Assembly (NCBI GenBank): GCA_001778235.1
Contig: MFGJ01000006.1
Coordinates: forward strand, 196,254-240,959
DNA length: 44,706 bases
Direction: 5' to 3'
From: Candidatus Falkowbacteria bacterium RIFOXYC2_FULL_36_12
Lineage (GTDB): Bacteria; Patescibacteriota; Patescibacteriia; UBA11705
Shown: positions 9,391 through 17,481 of the stretch, piece after piece
How the letters are laid out: the number at the start of each line of letters is the position of its first letter
Numbering within the stretch: the first letter of the stretch is position 1
Made by a program: the position numbers and the translations under genes
Notes under the pieces: model-generated
What the model was told of the DNA's origin: nothing
Seen by the model: only the letters and a program-made list of their open reading frames with translations
The model's database searches: none

Positions 9391-10098
9391 ATGCAAGCAT
9401 TAATCCTGGCATCTGGAACTGGTTCAAGACTAAAGCCATTGACTGAAAATTTACACAAATCATTGATTAAGATTGGTGAAAAGGAAATCCTGGCAAGACT
9501 GTTGGAGACATTAATCAGCCATAAAATTTCTGATATTATTATTACGACTGGCCACTTAGCATCACAGATAATGGACTTTACCTCTAAAAATTTTTCCACT
9601 GCCAATATTCAATTTGTACATAGTGATAAATATGATTGTACCAATTATATTTATTCCATGTGGAAAGCAAAAAAGGTTATTTATAATGATTTAATAATTT
9701 TGCATAGCGATCTTTTGTTTGAACCTGCTATAATAGAGAAGTTACTAAACAATGAAAAGAGTGGGGTTTTAATTAAAAATAGTCTAGGTTATCCGAAAAA
9801 AGATTTCAAAGCACTGATTGGAGACAATAGAATAAAAGAAATTAGTACAAAGCTTGACAGTGGTAATTTGAGATTTTGTTTACCTGTATACAAATTATTA
9901 AAAAAAGACTGGGATCTTTGGATAACAAATATTGAGAACTATATTAACCAGAACAAAGTAACAAATTATGCTGAAGATGCTTTGAATGAGATTTTGCACC
10001 AAGTTGTACTTGAACCTGTTTATTTTCATGAAGAACTAGCTATGGAAATAGATGATTTTGAAGACTATGACTTGGCTCAACAGCTAATTTCAGATTAA
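9391..10098 (+). CDS. nucleotidyltransferase, probable phosphonate cytidylyltransferase (PntC/LicC-like)
   Basis: This 235-residue protein has an intact NTP-transferase signature (LASGTGSRLKPLTENLHKSL at residues 6-25), a metal-binding aspartate in LHSDLLF near 110, and CTNYIYSMW near 87-95. The last resembles the NNIYS motif of LicC and PntC enzymes that activate phosphocholine or 2-aminoethylphosphonate with CTP. The family makes CMP- or CDP-linked head groups for transfer to glycans or lipids. Sitting 8 bp after the phosphonoacetaldehyde reductase, it most simply makes CMP-hydroxyethylphosphonate. A sugar-1-phosphate substrate remains possible. It contrasts with the degenerate loop in the domain fused to the mutase. 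Confidence 0.8.
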   Translation: MQALILASGTGSRLKPLTENLHKSLIKIGEKEILARLLETLISHKISDIIITTGHLASQIMDFTSKNFSTANIQFVHSDKYDCTNYIYSMWKAKKVIYNDLIILHSDLLFEPAIIEKLLNNEKSGVLIKNSLGYPKKDFKALIGDNRIKEISTKLDSGNLRFCLPVYKLLKKDWDLWITNIENYINQNKVTNYAEDALNEILHQVVLEPVYFHEELAMEIDDFEDYDLAQQLISD

Positions 10099-10100
10099 TT

Positions 10101-11771
10101 ATGAAAAAAATTTTTCAGGCTATAAGTGATTCAAATACCAAACAAAAATTCTATGAGCTTCTGCCATATTTTATAATTGTTTTGATTATTACCCTGCCAT
10201 GGTTTTTCAAGTTTGGTTATTTATTCTTTATGGATATGGTTTGGGGTCCAAACATGAATATTGACTTCACCAGCTCGCTGTCACCATTATTTCTAATCAT
10301 AAATGGATTAGGTGTGATTTTGCCGTTTGGTTTTTTGGAAAAAATGTTTGTTGCTTTGATTTTCTTTTTGATTTTGCTTGCTGGCAGAAAAATCGCCAGC
10401 AATTTTACGGATAATAAATGGCTAGTATTTATTTCCAGCTTATTCGGGCTATTCAATCCTTTTGTCTATGACCGAGCAATGTATGGACAATTCGGTCTGT
10501 TGCTTGCCTTTGGGTTGTTGGCCTATGCAGTCGGGTATTTAATTGATTTTTTAATCTCCAAAAAAGACAATAAAATAATTATTGCCGGGATATTTATTGC
10601 TTTGTCAATCATGTTTTCACCCCACTTCTTGTTTTTTGGAGGAATTTTTTCAATTTTATTTTTCTTACTCTATCTTTACTTGATTTCCAGTGGACATTTT
10701 AAAAAAGAAAAAATTCTAAAGCTCGCTGGCATTTTTCTGGCTTTAATTGTACTAATTAATGCTTTCTGGATTATCGGTTTGATTGTCAATAGTTTTGATC
10801 AGACTAAAGCTGGTAATATTGAGGTGACTGAAAATGATTTATATTATTTTCGAACTACCGGTGAAAATCAACTTGATGCCCTAAAAAATGTGGTTTTAAT
10901 GGTTGGATTTTGGGGTGAAAACCAAAATCGCTATGTTGATCTGAAGGCAGTTGGCGGTTGGTGGAAAAGTTTTTGTGTAATATTGCCAATAATAATCCTA
11001 GGATTTTTTGTCGGATTAAAAGAAAAAAGAAAAGAATTGCGTTATTTATCTTATGGTCTATTAATTGTATTTATTTTAAGCATAATCTTGGCACTGGGAA
11101 TAAGAATTGAATTTTTGAAAAAAATAATGTTTGCTATTTTCCATTATGTTCCTCTGTATAAAGTTTTCAGAGAGCCACAGAAATGGGTTGCAATGCTGGT
11201 TATAATTTATCAAGTTTTTTTAACTTTTGGATTAACTCAATTAGCAAAATTCAAAATATATAAACAAAATTCTGGAATTATCAAAGTAATTTTAGGTGTT
11301 CTGATCATAATGCAAGCACCTCTAATGCTTTGGGGTTTAGGTGGTCAGATAAAACCAGCCAAATATCCTGCAGACTGGCTGACGGCTGATAAATATATCA
11401 CTGAACATTCTGATTGCCAGTCAAAGACATTAATTTTGCCTTGGCATATGTATCTAGGATTTGACTTTACCAAAAGAGTAATTGCCAACCCAACCGATGT
11501 TTTCTTTACTTGCCCAGTTATTCGAGGCACCAACATGGAAGCTGGCGCAATTTATGATAACTCTGGAGATCTTACCAGTAAAGCAATAGTTGAGTGGATT
11601 GATGACAAAGGTCAATCATTGATTTTACAAGAAAATAATTTAAATATCGGCTATATTATATTACTAAAAGAAGTTGACTGGGAATTATATAATTTTCTTG
11701 GTAATGTTGACTATTTGAGTTTGGAAATGGAAACCGAAAATTTAAAACTGTATAAATATAACCTTGAATAA
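10101..11771 (+). CDS. polytopic membrane protein, GT-C/YfhO-like
   Basis: The 556-residue protein has roughly 11-12 hydrophobic helices up to about residue 415 and then a soluble extracytoplasmic C-terminal domain of about 140 residues containing two cysteines in SDCQSKT and TCPVIRG. The loop YKVFREPQKW matches the equivalent loop of the membrane protein at 3000-5447, so the two are paralogous in this part. A WGENQNRY loop precedes it. The topology fits an undecaprenyl-sugar dependent GT-C glycosyltransferase or a transferase that puts an activated head group on a surface polymer. The gene begins 2 bp after the nucleotidyltransferase stop, so it is surely cotranscribed. Function inferred from topology and context only. 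Confidence 0.6.
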   Translation: MKKIFQAISDSNTKQKFYELLPYFIIVLIITLPWFFKFGYLFFMDMVWGPNMNIDFTSSLSPLFLIINGLGVILPFGFLEKMFVALIFFLILLAGRKIASNFTDNKWLVFISSLFGLFNPFVYDRAMYGQFGLLLAFGLLAYAVGYLIDFLISKKDNKIIIAGIFIALSIMFSPHFLFFGGIFSILFFLLYLYLISSGHFKKEKILKLAGIFLALIVLINAFWIIGLIVNSFDQTKAGNIEVTENDLYYFRTTGENQLDALKNVVLMVGFWGENQNRYVDLKAVGGWWKSFCVILPIIILGFFVGLKEKRKELRYLSYGLLIVFILSIILALGIRIEFLKKIMFAIFHYVPLYKVFREPQKWVAMLVIIYQVFLTFGLTQLAKFKIYKQNSGIIKVILGVLIIMQAPLMLWGLGGQIKPAKYPADWLTADKYITEHSDCQSKTLILPWHMYLGFDFTKRVIANPTDVFFTCPVIRGTNMEAGAIYDNSGDLTSKAIVEWIDDKGQSLILQENNLNIGYIILLKEVDWELYNFLGNVDYLSLEMETENLKLYKYNLE

Positions 11772-11774
11772 AAT

Positions 11775-12422
11775 ATGGCTAAAAACCGTTTGATTGAAAT
11801 TTTAAAACTACTGGCAAATGATGTTGCGGGGATTTTTCCTTATATTTTATGTTTTTATTTCATTGCTAGAGTAATTGCAAAATTGATTGAAATAGTTTCT
11901 ATTGATTGGACATTATTTAATGTTAATATTTTTATTTTATTAATTATTGCCTTGATAAGTCCAAAATTACAAAATCAAATTTTAGATAAAAAATTGTTGC
12001 GGTCAGAATTGAAAAATAAAAAATTATTCCTGTCAAGAGTTGGGGTTGTTATTTCAGTACTGTTAAAAATACCTCGAAATAAGGTTAAAAACTTCAAAAA
12101 AACTGTTCTAGATATTTTTCATTCTGCATATTTTCAAAAAAGTATAATTATTGCCGTAGTTGTATTATATTTTGCTTTTATCCAAACAGATGTAATGAAT
12201 ATTTTAGCAATATTTTACGCCTTGATATTAATTTTATTCAAATTTACTGAAAAAAGCATAGTCTGGTTGGCTTTAGCATGTTTTGCAGTGACTGTAATTT
12301 TTACTGTTTTCGATCAATTTATTTATGCCAATTTAATGGTTATTAATACTTTTTATCTTCTGACTCTTATTTTTGTTATGAAATTTGTGAACTTTGTAAT
12401 TAACAAACAAAGTGGGGTATAA
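11775..12422 (+). CDS. small multi-helix membrane protein, unknown
   Basis: I do not recognise this 215-residue protein. It has about five to six hydrophobic helices (around residues 17-38, 45-62, 118-135, 137-155, 157-175 and 182-205) separated near 70-110 by a strongly basic cytoplasmic stretch (SELKNKKLFLSR and IPRNKVKNFKK). There are no recognisable catalytic motifs. It starts 3 bp after the preceding stop and is the last gene of the run that begins at 616. It may be an accessory subunit or flippase-like helper for the two large membrane proteins, but that is only inference from position. Confidence 0.6.
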   Translation: MAKNRLIEILKLLANDVAGIFPYILCFYFIARVIAKLIEIVSIDWTLFNVNIFILLIIALISPKLQNQILDKKLLRSELKNKKLFLSRVGVVISVLLKIPRNKVKNFKKTVLDIFHSAYFQKSIIIAVVVLYFAFIQTDVMNILAIFYALILILFKFTEKSIVWLALACFAVTVIFTVFDQFIYANLMVINTFYLLTLIFVMKFVNFVINKQSGV

Positions 12423-12486
12423 ATATTTTTTATTAAGTTTATCCACAATCTAGTTTGGTTTACTTTCTGGAACTAGGGAAAAATGG

Positions 12487-12492
12487 TATAAT
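12487..12492 (+). promoter_or_regulatory. candidate -10 box (TATAAT) for the secreted-protein gene at 12657
   Basis: A perfect TATAAT lies in the 234-bp gap between the phosphonate operon and the secreted-protein gene. No convincing -35 box is found 16-18 bp upstream (TTTCTG or CTTTCT is the nearest), so the call rests on the -10 alone. It implies a leader of about 160 nt. The rest of the gap is AT-rich, with an AGGA ribosome-binding site just before 12657. Confidence 0.35.
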
Positions 12493-12656
12493 AAAAATGA
12501 TTATTATTAAATTCAGTACATGATTTGAAAATTAGTTTAAATTATTAATAGGCCAAGACTTAAGGTAATGATTTAGTCTACTTTCAATCAACTTATCAGA
12601 TAATAAATCGACAGGTCGACTGGTAATAGTACTGACAAATAAAAAGGAAAAACAAA

Positions 12657-14147
12657 ATGGCAAAAAAAATAAAGCAAATCTGGAAAAGCAACAGAAAACT
12701 TAGTAGATTAATATTCTTTGGAATATTGGTATTTATTTTTGTTTCATCTGCCTCAACCTTTATTGCATACGCAAACCAGAACGGGTTTGATGGAGATCAT
12801 TTCGGTTATGGTGCTAGTTCTATGGGTTATGTTTATGGTTATGGATATTGGTCAGAACCTTATCCAACTTTGACAATGACATATGGTTCTTGCACTTCTA
12901 GTTGTAGCGTAGGTTCTGGTAATGGAATGACTATTACCGCAACTTTCTCCTCAACCCCAACAGGTCATCCTGATATTTCACTTGACTTGCCTGGGACAGT
13001 AAATGATGTTGCATATACTGCAATGACAGGAACTGGTGCTGTTTGGACTTATAGTTATACTGCGCCATCAACTGCCTCAAATCAAACTGCAACCGTTGCA
13101 GTTAGAACAATGGGCGGTGGTGGTTATACACCGGTTGCTAGTACTCTGACATTTACTGTCAATGCTTCAGCCGGCGGTGGCTCTGGTTCATCTGGTACAT
13201 CTTCACCATCTGATGATAGCACAAGCGAAGATGAACCGGCAGAAGAAGTAGTTGTTATCGTCGGTGATGGTGAAACAGAATCAATTGATTTAGCTGACTC
13301 AAACCAAACAACATTGGCAACTGGCGCAACTGTAACTTTCTCCGTTGCTGGTGGTGATCATTCATTGGCTGTAAATTCAATCAACTTGACTCTTGGTACT
13401 GCAGTTATTACTGTATCAAGTGATCCAATTGATGTTGATTTAGCAATTGGTGAAACAAGTGATGTTGATGTCAATGGTGATGGAGTTGATGATTTGAGAC
13501 TCACATTAAACGATATCATTTCTGAAACTCAACTTGATTTGACCATTACTGGTCTAAATCTTGATTATACTGTTGAAGAAGAAACTGCTACAGGTGACGA
13601 GCCAACAGCTGAATCAAATGTATCTAGTATTCCACAACGATCTGGCACACCAAATCTTGATAACGAAAAAGAGGGTGTTAAGCATTTCGTTGCATTGACT
13701 GGAAAGACTCCAACTGGTAATCAGTGGTCAGTCGTTCACTTCATTGCATACGGGACAACAGAATCAACTAAGATGTCTGTTCGCGATCGAAAAGGCGTAG
13801 TTGGTGATTATTATGATATCTATGGTAGAGTTCCTGTTTCAAACGATGATTGGTCTGACATTGCGTTAATTCTCACAAGTCACAAACCACATCAGAGAAA
13901 TGTTGAAACAGAAAAACAAGCAATTGTTGATTTTATCAAGGTATATAAGAGATTACCAAACTATAGCAATGTTCATGATGAATGGGCAATGTATTACATC
14001 GCTTACAACATCAGAAATATTGTTAGAAATATTGATGCTGAAAAATCTGCTATCAGTACATTCAAATCTGTATTCAGATATGTACCTAGCACTTCACATC
14101 ATTGGTCAATAATGAGAGCGATTGCCTATTCAGGTGCTTCAAGATAG
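12657..14147 (+). CDS. secreted surface protein with Ig-like region and fourfold C-terminal repeat
   Basis: The N-terminus has a basic stretch and hydrophobic helix ending near AYA (about residue 42), a signal peptide or anchor. A Tyr/Gly-rich segment and an Ig-like beta domain (about 60-172) follow, then a Gly/Ser/Asp/Glu linker (172-200). A second beta domain contains DVNGDGVDDL, a calcium-loop-like Asp pattern. The last 155 residues consist of four diverged units of about 35-45 residues with a core of E..AI..F...(F/Y)..(V/T)P......W....(F/Y)IAY. The same C-terminal block is in the next gene. Likely an envelope or surface-layer component whose repeats bind the cell surface or another glycan. 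Its own unit is closed by the terminator at 14173. Confidence 0.75.
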   Translation: MAKKIKQIWKSNRKLSRLIFFGILVFIFVSSASTFIAYANQNGFDGDHFGYGASSMGYVYGYGYWSEPYPTLTMTYGSCTSSCSVGSGNGMTITATFSSTPTGHPDISLDLPGTVNDVAYTAMTGTGAVWTYSYTAPSTASNQTATVAVRTMGGGGYTPVASTLTFTVNASAGGGSGSSGTSSPSDDSTSEDEPAEEVVVIVGDGETESIDLADSNQTTLATGATVTFSVAGGDHSLAVNSINLTLGTAVITVSSDPIDVDLAIGETSDVDVNGDGVDDLRLTLNDIISETQLDLTITGLNLDYTVEEETATGDEPTAESNVSSIPQRSGTPNLDNEKEGVKHFVALTGKTPTGNQWSVVHFIAYGTTESTKMSVRDRKGVVGDYYDIYGRVPVSNDDWSDIALILTSHKPHQRNVETEKQAIVDFIKVYKRLPNYSNVHDEWAMYYIAYNIRNIVRNIDAEKSAISTFKSVFRYVPSTSHHWSIMRAIAYSGASR

Positions 14148-14172
14148 TATATAATCTTAAATATATACACAG

Positions 14173-14198
14173 AAAAGCAGATTAAATTCTGCTTTTTT
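14173..14198 (+). terminator. rho-independent terminator
   Basis: The stem AAAAGCAGA (14173-14181) pairs with TCTGCTTTT (14188-14196) across a 6-nt loop, followed by T residues. It separates the two paralogous secreted-protein genes, so the second needs its own promoter. Confidence 0.85.
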
Positions 14199-14271
14199 GT
14201 TTCAAAAAATATATTTTTATAGTAAAATATTATATGTGATTAATTTAATTTTAAGTATTTCAACGAAATGT

Positions 14272-15402
14272 ATGAAAGATTTAATGAGAATAGTAGTACT
14301 TAGTGCGCTTGTACTACTGATGGCGCTATTTATTGTTGTGCCAGATTCAGCCTCTGCCAGTTCAGGTGTAAGCAATCAGGCTGTTATTAGAAATGATGCA
14401 GGTGGTTCTTTAACTTTATTGACAACTTATGGAACTGTGGCGACAATTGATTGCCCAACAGACTGGGTTGATGTCAATGCTAGAGTAATTCTTGAAGCTT
14501 CAAAACTTGATGAATTAGGTTTAAGTGTACCTAGTTCAACCGGTTACAAAGCAGTAGATGGTTTAATTTTCAAAATTACTGCAGTTGATAATGATAAAGG
14601 AACAACAATTTCAAAATTTAACAAAAATATAAATTTGACTTTTGGTTATTCTGACAAGGTTATCACTGAATCTGGAGTTAATGAAATGACTATGGCAATA
14701 TTTTACTGGGATGAATCTACTGGTAAATGGACCAAGCTTGATTCTAAGATCAATGGAGCGACAAATAGTTTGAAAGCTTCAATTAATCACTTCACAGTCT
14801 TTGCGGTCATGGGTGTGGTTGAAGGGAAAAATCCATCGTTCGGAAATTTTTTAAATGTTGAACAAAATGATTTAACATCTGTTCCAACAAGAATTTCCAA
14901 TCCTAATTTAAATTTTGAAGAGCAAGCAATTAATTACTTTGTTCAGCTTTTTGGACATACCCCAAAAAATGATGAGTGGAAAGTGGTGCATTTTATTGCT
15001 TATGGCACAACTGAATCAAAAAGAATGTCACTACGAGATCGAAAAGGTGTAATTGGAGATTATTATGAGACTTACCATCGAATACCTCTAAATAATTCTG
15101 ATTGGAGTGACATTGCCTCAATTTTAACCAGTAAAAAGCCAAATCAGAAAAGTCAATCAGCTGAAGACCAAGCAATATCTGCTTTTCATAAAATATTTGA
15201 ACGAGTACCAAATGTTAATTTGAACCAGGATGATGAGTTTACTCTAAACTTTATGGCTTATAAACTGCGATCAGTAAACAGAAATCTTGAATTGGAAAAA
15301 GGCGCAATCAGAAAATTCCAATCTATCTATAAATTCATTCCGTCCAGTTCTAGCGACTGGTCAATTGTAAGAGCATTGGCCTATACAGCTTCAACTAAAT
15401 AA
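14272..15402 (+). CDS. secreted surface protein, paralogue with shared C-terminal repeats
   Basis: I place the start at the ATG at 14272 (MKDLMRIVVL...), which gives a clean signal peptide ending near SASA. A frame-compatible upstream start at 14197 would begin inside the preceding terminator. Residues about 30-190 form a beta-sandwich domain of the kind seen in ZU5/surface proteins, with KNINLTFGY, IFYWDESTGKW and INHFTVFAVMG. The C-terminal block (about 215-376) repeats a 35-45-residue unit four times and is closely similar to that of the upstream gene, for example VVHFIAYGTTES, DRKGV(V/I)GDYY and DWSDIA(L/S)ILTS. Probably arose by tandem duplication with different N-terminal domains. Cell-surface role inferred. 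Confidence 0.75.
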   Translation: MKDLMRIVVLSALVLLMALFIVVPDSASASSGVSNQAVIRNDAGGSLTLLTTYGTVATIDCPTDWVDVNARVILEASKLDELGLSVPSSTGYKAVDGLIFKITAVDNDKGTTISKFNKNINLTFGYSDKVITESGVNEMTMAIFYWDESTGKWTKLDSKINGATNSLKASINHFTVFAVMGVVEGKNPSFGNFLNVEQNDLTSVPTRISNPNLNFEEQAINYFVQLFGHTPKNDEWKVVHFIAYGTTESKRMSLRDRKGVIGDYYETYHRIPLNNSDWSDIASILTSKKPNQKSQSAEDQAISAFHKIFERVPNVNLNQDDEFTLNFMAYKLRSVNRNLELEKGAIRKFQSIYKFIPSSSSDWSIVRALAYTASTK

Positions 15403-15407
15403 TTGAC

Positions 15408-15433
15408 AAAAAGCAGGCATTGCCTGCTTTTTT
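15408..15433 (+). terminator. rho-independent terminator
   Basis: AAAAGCAGGCA pairs with TGCCTGCTTTT across a single-base turn with partial opening, followed by a T run. It closes the second secreted-protein gene. The core AAAAGCAG resembles the terminator at 14173, in keeping with tandem duplication. Confidence 0.9.
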
Positions 15434-15483
15434 AGTTGAAAAATATTGATTTTTTGCTATAATATGTATAATAAATTTTATTT

Positions 15484-15648
15484 ATGAAAATATTAACAAA
15501 AACCTGTATTTATTGCGAAGAAGAAGTGACCAAAGCCGACGCAATAAAAGAATATGGCACTTACTTTTGTTCAGAGCAATGCCTGGCTAAATATAAACAG
15601 GAACTGGAAAAATTAAACAAAGAAACCACACTAGATGATTGTTGCTAA
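15484..15648 (+). CDS. small TRASH/YHS-like zinc-finger protein (54 aa)
   Basis: This short gene encodes 54 residues starting MKILTKTCIYCEEEV and ending TTLDDCC. It has CxxC at 8-11 and CSEQC (CxxxC) at 29-33, the treble-clef spacing of TRASH- or YHS-type metal-binding domains, plus a terminal Cys pair. Such proteins act as metallochaperones or metal sensors, or bind ribosomes or nucleic acids. The gene begins about 50 bp after a terminator, with a TATAAT-like box at 15460-15465, and its stop adjoins the peroxiredoxin-like gene. That suggests a first gene of a three-gene operon with the peroxiredoxin and queA. A metal- or redox-linked role is inference. Confidence 0.7.
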   Translation: MKILTKTCIYCEEEVTKADAIKEYGTYFCSEQCLAKYKQELEKLNKETTLDDCC

Positions 15649-15649
15649 T

Positions 15650-16084
15650 ATGAAATTCGAAAATTTCCAGCTCAAAAATCCTGATAAAAGTGAATTTGAT
15701 TTATACAACTACCTTGGTGAAAACAAAGGTATAATTATTTTTTTTCGTTCAACCTGGTGCTCATTTTGCAAAAGGCAGCTTGCTGACTTTCAAAATCATT
15801 ATGATGATTTTGTGCAGGCTGGAGTAAAAATCATAGCGATTTCCAATGACACTGAACTAAAAACCAGCCTGTTGCAAAATTTCTTATATTTAAAATTCCC
15901 ATTATTATCTGATATAAATTCTGAACTTATAAAAAAATATAATTTATCAACCACTTACAAGGATGAGCTTGTTTCAAAGCCGGCCATATTTATTATTGAT
16001 CAAGAAAAAAATATAAAAAATACTTTCATTTCCGAAGATTATGATAATGTACTTTCGGCCAAAATCATCTTAGCAAAAGTATGA
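15650..16084 (+). CDS. peroxiredoxin-like thioredoxin-fold protein (AhpC/TSA family)
   Basis: The 144-residue protein has the AhpC/TSA-Redoxin fold: FENFQL strand, GIIIFFRSTWCSFCKRQLADFQ with a thioredoxin-style CxxC (WCSFC) in place of the classic TxxC, then VKIIAISND and FPLLSD, and a cis-Pro-like KPAIFIID near 118-125. The WCxxCxxQ pattern is that of the peroxiredoxin-like subfamily, a thiol peroxidase or disulfide reductase. The start may be the ATG at 15650, one base after the zinc-finger stop, or an ATG at 15635 overlapping it. I favour 15650 because MKFENF aligns with the fold start. The stop overlaps the queA start by 4 bp. Confidence 0.8.
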   Translation: MKFENFQLKNPDKSEFDLYNYLGENKGIIIFFRSTWCSFCKRQLADFQNHYDDFVQAGVKIIAISNDTELKTSLLQNFLYLKFPLLSDINSELIKKYNLSTTYKDELVSKPAIFIIDQEKNIKNTFISEDYDNVLSAKIILAKV

Positions 16085-17127
16085 ATTTAGACTTATTTAA
16101 TTATAAACTTCCTGAAAAATTAATTGCTACTAAGCCTGCCAGTCCCCGTGATCATTCACGGCTTCTTGTTTTTGATCGAAAAAGCCAAGAGATTAAACTT
16201 CAGAAATTTTTCAATATTACACAATATCTTCAGGCAGGAGATCTAATGATTTTCAATAACACCAAAGTTTTCCCAGCCAGAATATTTGGACAGAAAACTG
16301 AAACTGGCGGAAAAATAGAAATTTTGTTATTGAAAAATTTAATGAGCAAGCTATGGCAAGTATTGATAGGGGGGAAACACTTAAAACCCGGCTTAAAATT
16401 GAGATTTAAGCAAGGTTTAGAAGCTGAAGTAATAAAACCCTTGGAAGGGAAAACTTGGCAAGTAAAATTTAATTTTTCAGGAAAGCAATTTAATGAAATT
16501 ATTAATAAAATAGGAGAGACACCGATCCCGCCATATATTTCATCTAGACTAAATTGTCCAATTTCAAACCTCAAATCAAAATATCAAACGATTTATGCCC
16601 AGAAAACCGGTTCTGTGGCTGCGCCAACCGCTGGTTTGCATTTTACAAAAAATTTATTAAACAAAATTAAAAATAAAGGTGTTGATATTGAGTTTATCAC
16701 TCTTCATGTCGGTATGGGCACTTTCGAACCTGTGTCTGTGAATACAATTGAAAAACATCAGATGCACGCAGAATATGTTGAGCTGAAAAAATCTGTTATA
16801 AGAAAAATCAGACAAGCAAAGCAAGAGGGGAGAAGAATAATCGTTGTTGGCACAACTTCAGCTCGGACGCTGGAAGCATTAGCAGAAGAAATATTGAATT
16901 CAAAACAAATAAAAGATATAAAAAAGGAAGTGAATATCTTTATTTTCCCAGGTTACAAATTTAACCTTGTTGATGCCATGATTACCAATTTTCACTTACC
17001 AAAATCAACACTTCTAATGTTGGTATCAGCTCTGATTGGTCGGGAAAAAACCCTGGAACTTTATAATTTAGCCATTAAAAAAAATTATCGTTTTTATAGT
17101 TTTGGTGATGCCATGTTTTTGAAGTAA
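16081..17127 (+). CDS. queA: S-adenosylmethionine:tRNA ribosyltransferase-isomerase
   Basis: The 348-residue protein matches QueA over its whole length. It shows LPEKLIATKPASPRDHSRLL at the N-terminus, GDLMIFNNTKVFPARI, the family signature AAPTAGLHFT, IEFITLHVGMGTFEPV, GTTSARTLEAL and DAMITNFHLPKSTLLMLVSA. QueA adds the ribosyl part of SAM to 7-aminomethyl-7-deazaguanine in tRNA anticodons to form epoxyqueuosine. No other queuosine genes lie in the window, so precursor or preQ1-tRNA must come from elsewhere in the genome. Its ATG overlaps the upstream stop (ATGA), so the genes are translationally coupled. Confidence 0.96.
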   Translation: MNLDLFNYKLPEKLIATKPASPRDHSRLLVFDRKSQEIKLQKFFNITQYLQAGDLMIFNNTKVFPARIFGQKTETGGKIEILLLKNLMSKLWQVLIGGKHLKPGLKLRFKQGLEAEVIKPLEGKTWQVKFNFSGKQFNEIINKIGETPIPPYISSRLNCPISNLKSKYQTIYAQKTGSVAAPTAGLHFTKNLLNKIKNKGVDIEFITLHVGMGTFEPVSVNTIEKHQMHAEYVELKKSVIRKIRQAKQEGRRIIVVGTTSARTLEALAEEILNSKQIKDIKKEVNIFIFPGYKFNLVDAMITNFHLPKSTLLMLVSALIGREKTLELYNLAIKKNYRFYSFGDAMFLK

Positions 17128-17149
17128 AATTAAGATTTTAGATAAGAGA

Positions 17150-17440
17150 TGAATTTCCACCAATAACGAATTAACCACGAATCTACAAATTGAGTTGTGA
17201 GTATGAATAGTTTCCACGAATTGCGAATGGTTTCCACGAATTGCGAATCTGCCACCTGCCTACGCTGACTTCAGCTTCCTCCTGCGCTCTTTAGAGCTTC
17301 GGTGGACAGGTCGGCAGGCAGGCGAATCTACGAATTGAGTTGAATGATGAATGGTTTCCACGAATAACAAATCTGCTACGAATCTACAAATTGAGTTGTG
17401 AACATAACTAATTCCCACGAATTGCGAATTTGCCATAAAT
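17150..17440. repeat. intergenic repeat cluster with embedded CCTGCC palindrome
   Basis: The 354-bp gap after queA has no gene. TTTCCACGAATTGCGAAT occurs in tandem at 17211-17228 and 17231-17248. CGAATCTACAAATTGAGTTG occurs at 17178 and 17379, with a variant at 17322. Between these lies a more GC-rich block, about 17253-17322, bounded by CCTGCCTACG at its left and CGGCAGGCAGG at its right, an imperfect long palindrome. The layout suggests one repeat element sitting inside an array of another. Confidence 0.7.
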
Positions 17441-17481
17441 CCAATTAAAAATAAAAATCTTCTATATTATAGAAGTGAAAA

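Noticed and set aside
12439-12447. Perfect DnaA box TTATCCACA as sign of an origin
   Set aside because: Only a single box was noticed, without a cluster, dnaA, dnaN or an obvious unwinding element; one match is expected by chance in AT-rich DNA of this length.
15484-15648. Ribosomal protein or rubredoxin identity for the 54-residue Cys protein
   Set aside because: The CxxC and CxxxC spacing does not fit rubredoxin (two CxxC-G knuckles) or the zinc ribbons of L32, L33 or L36.
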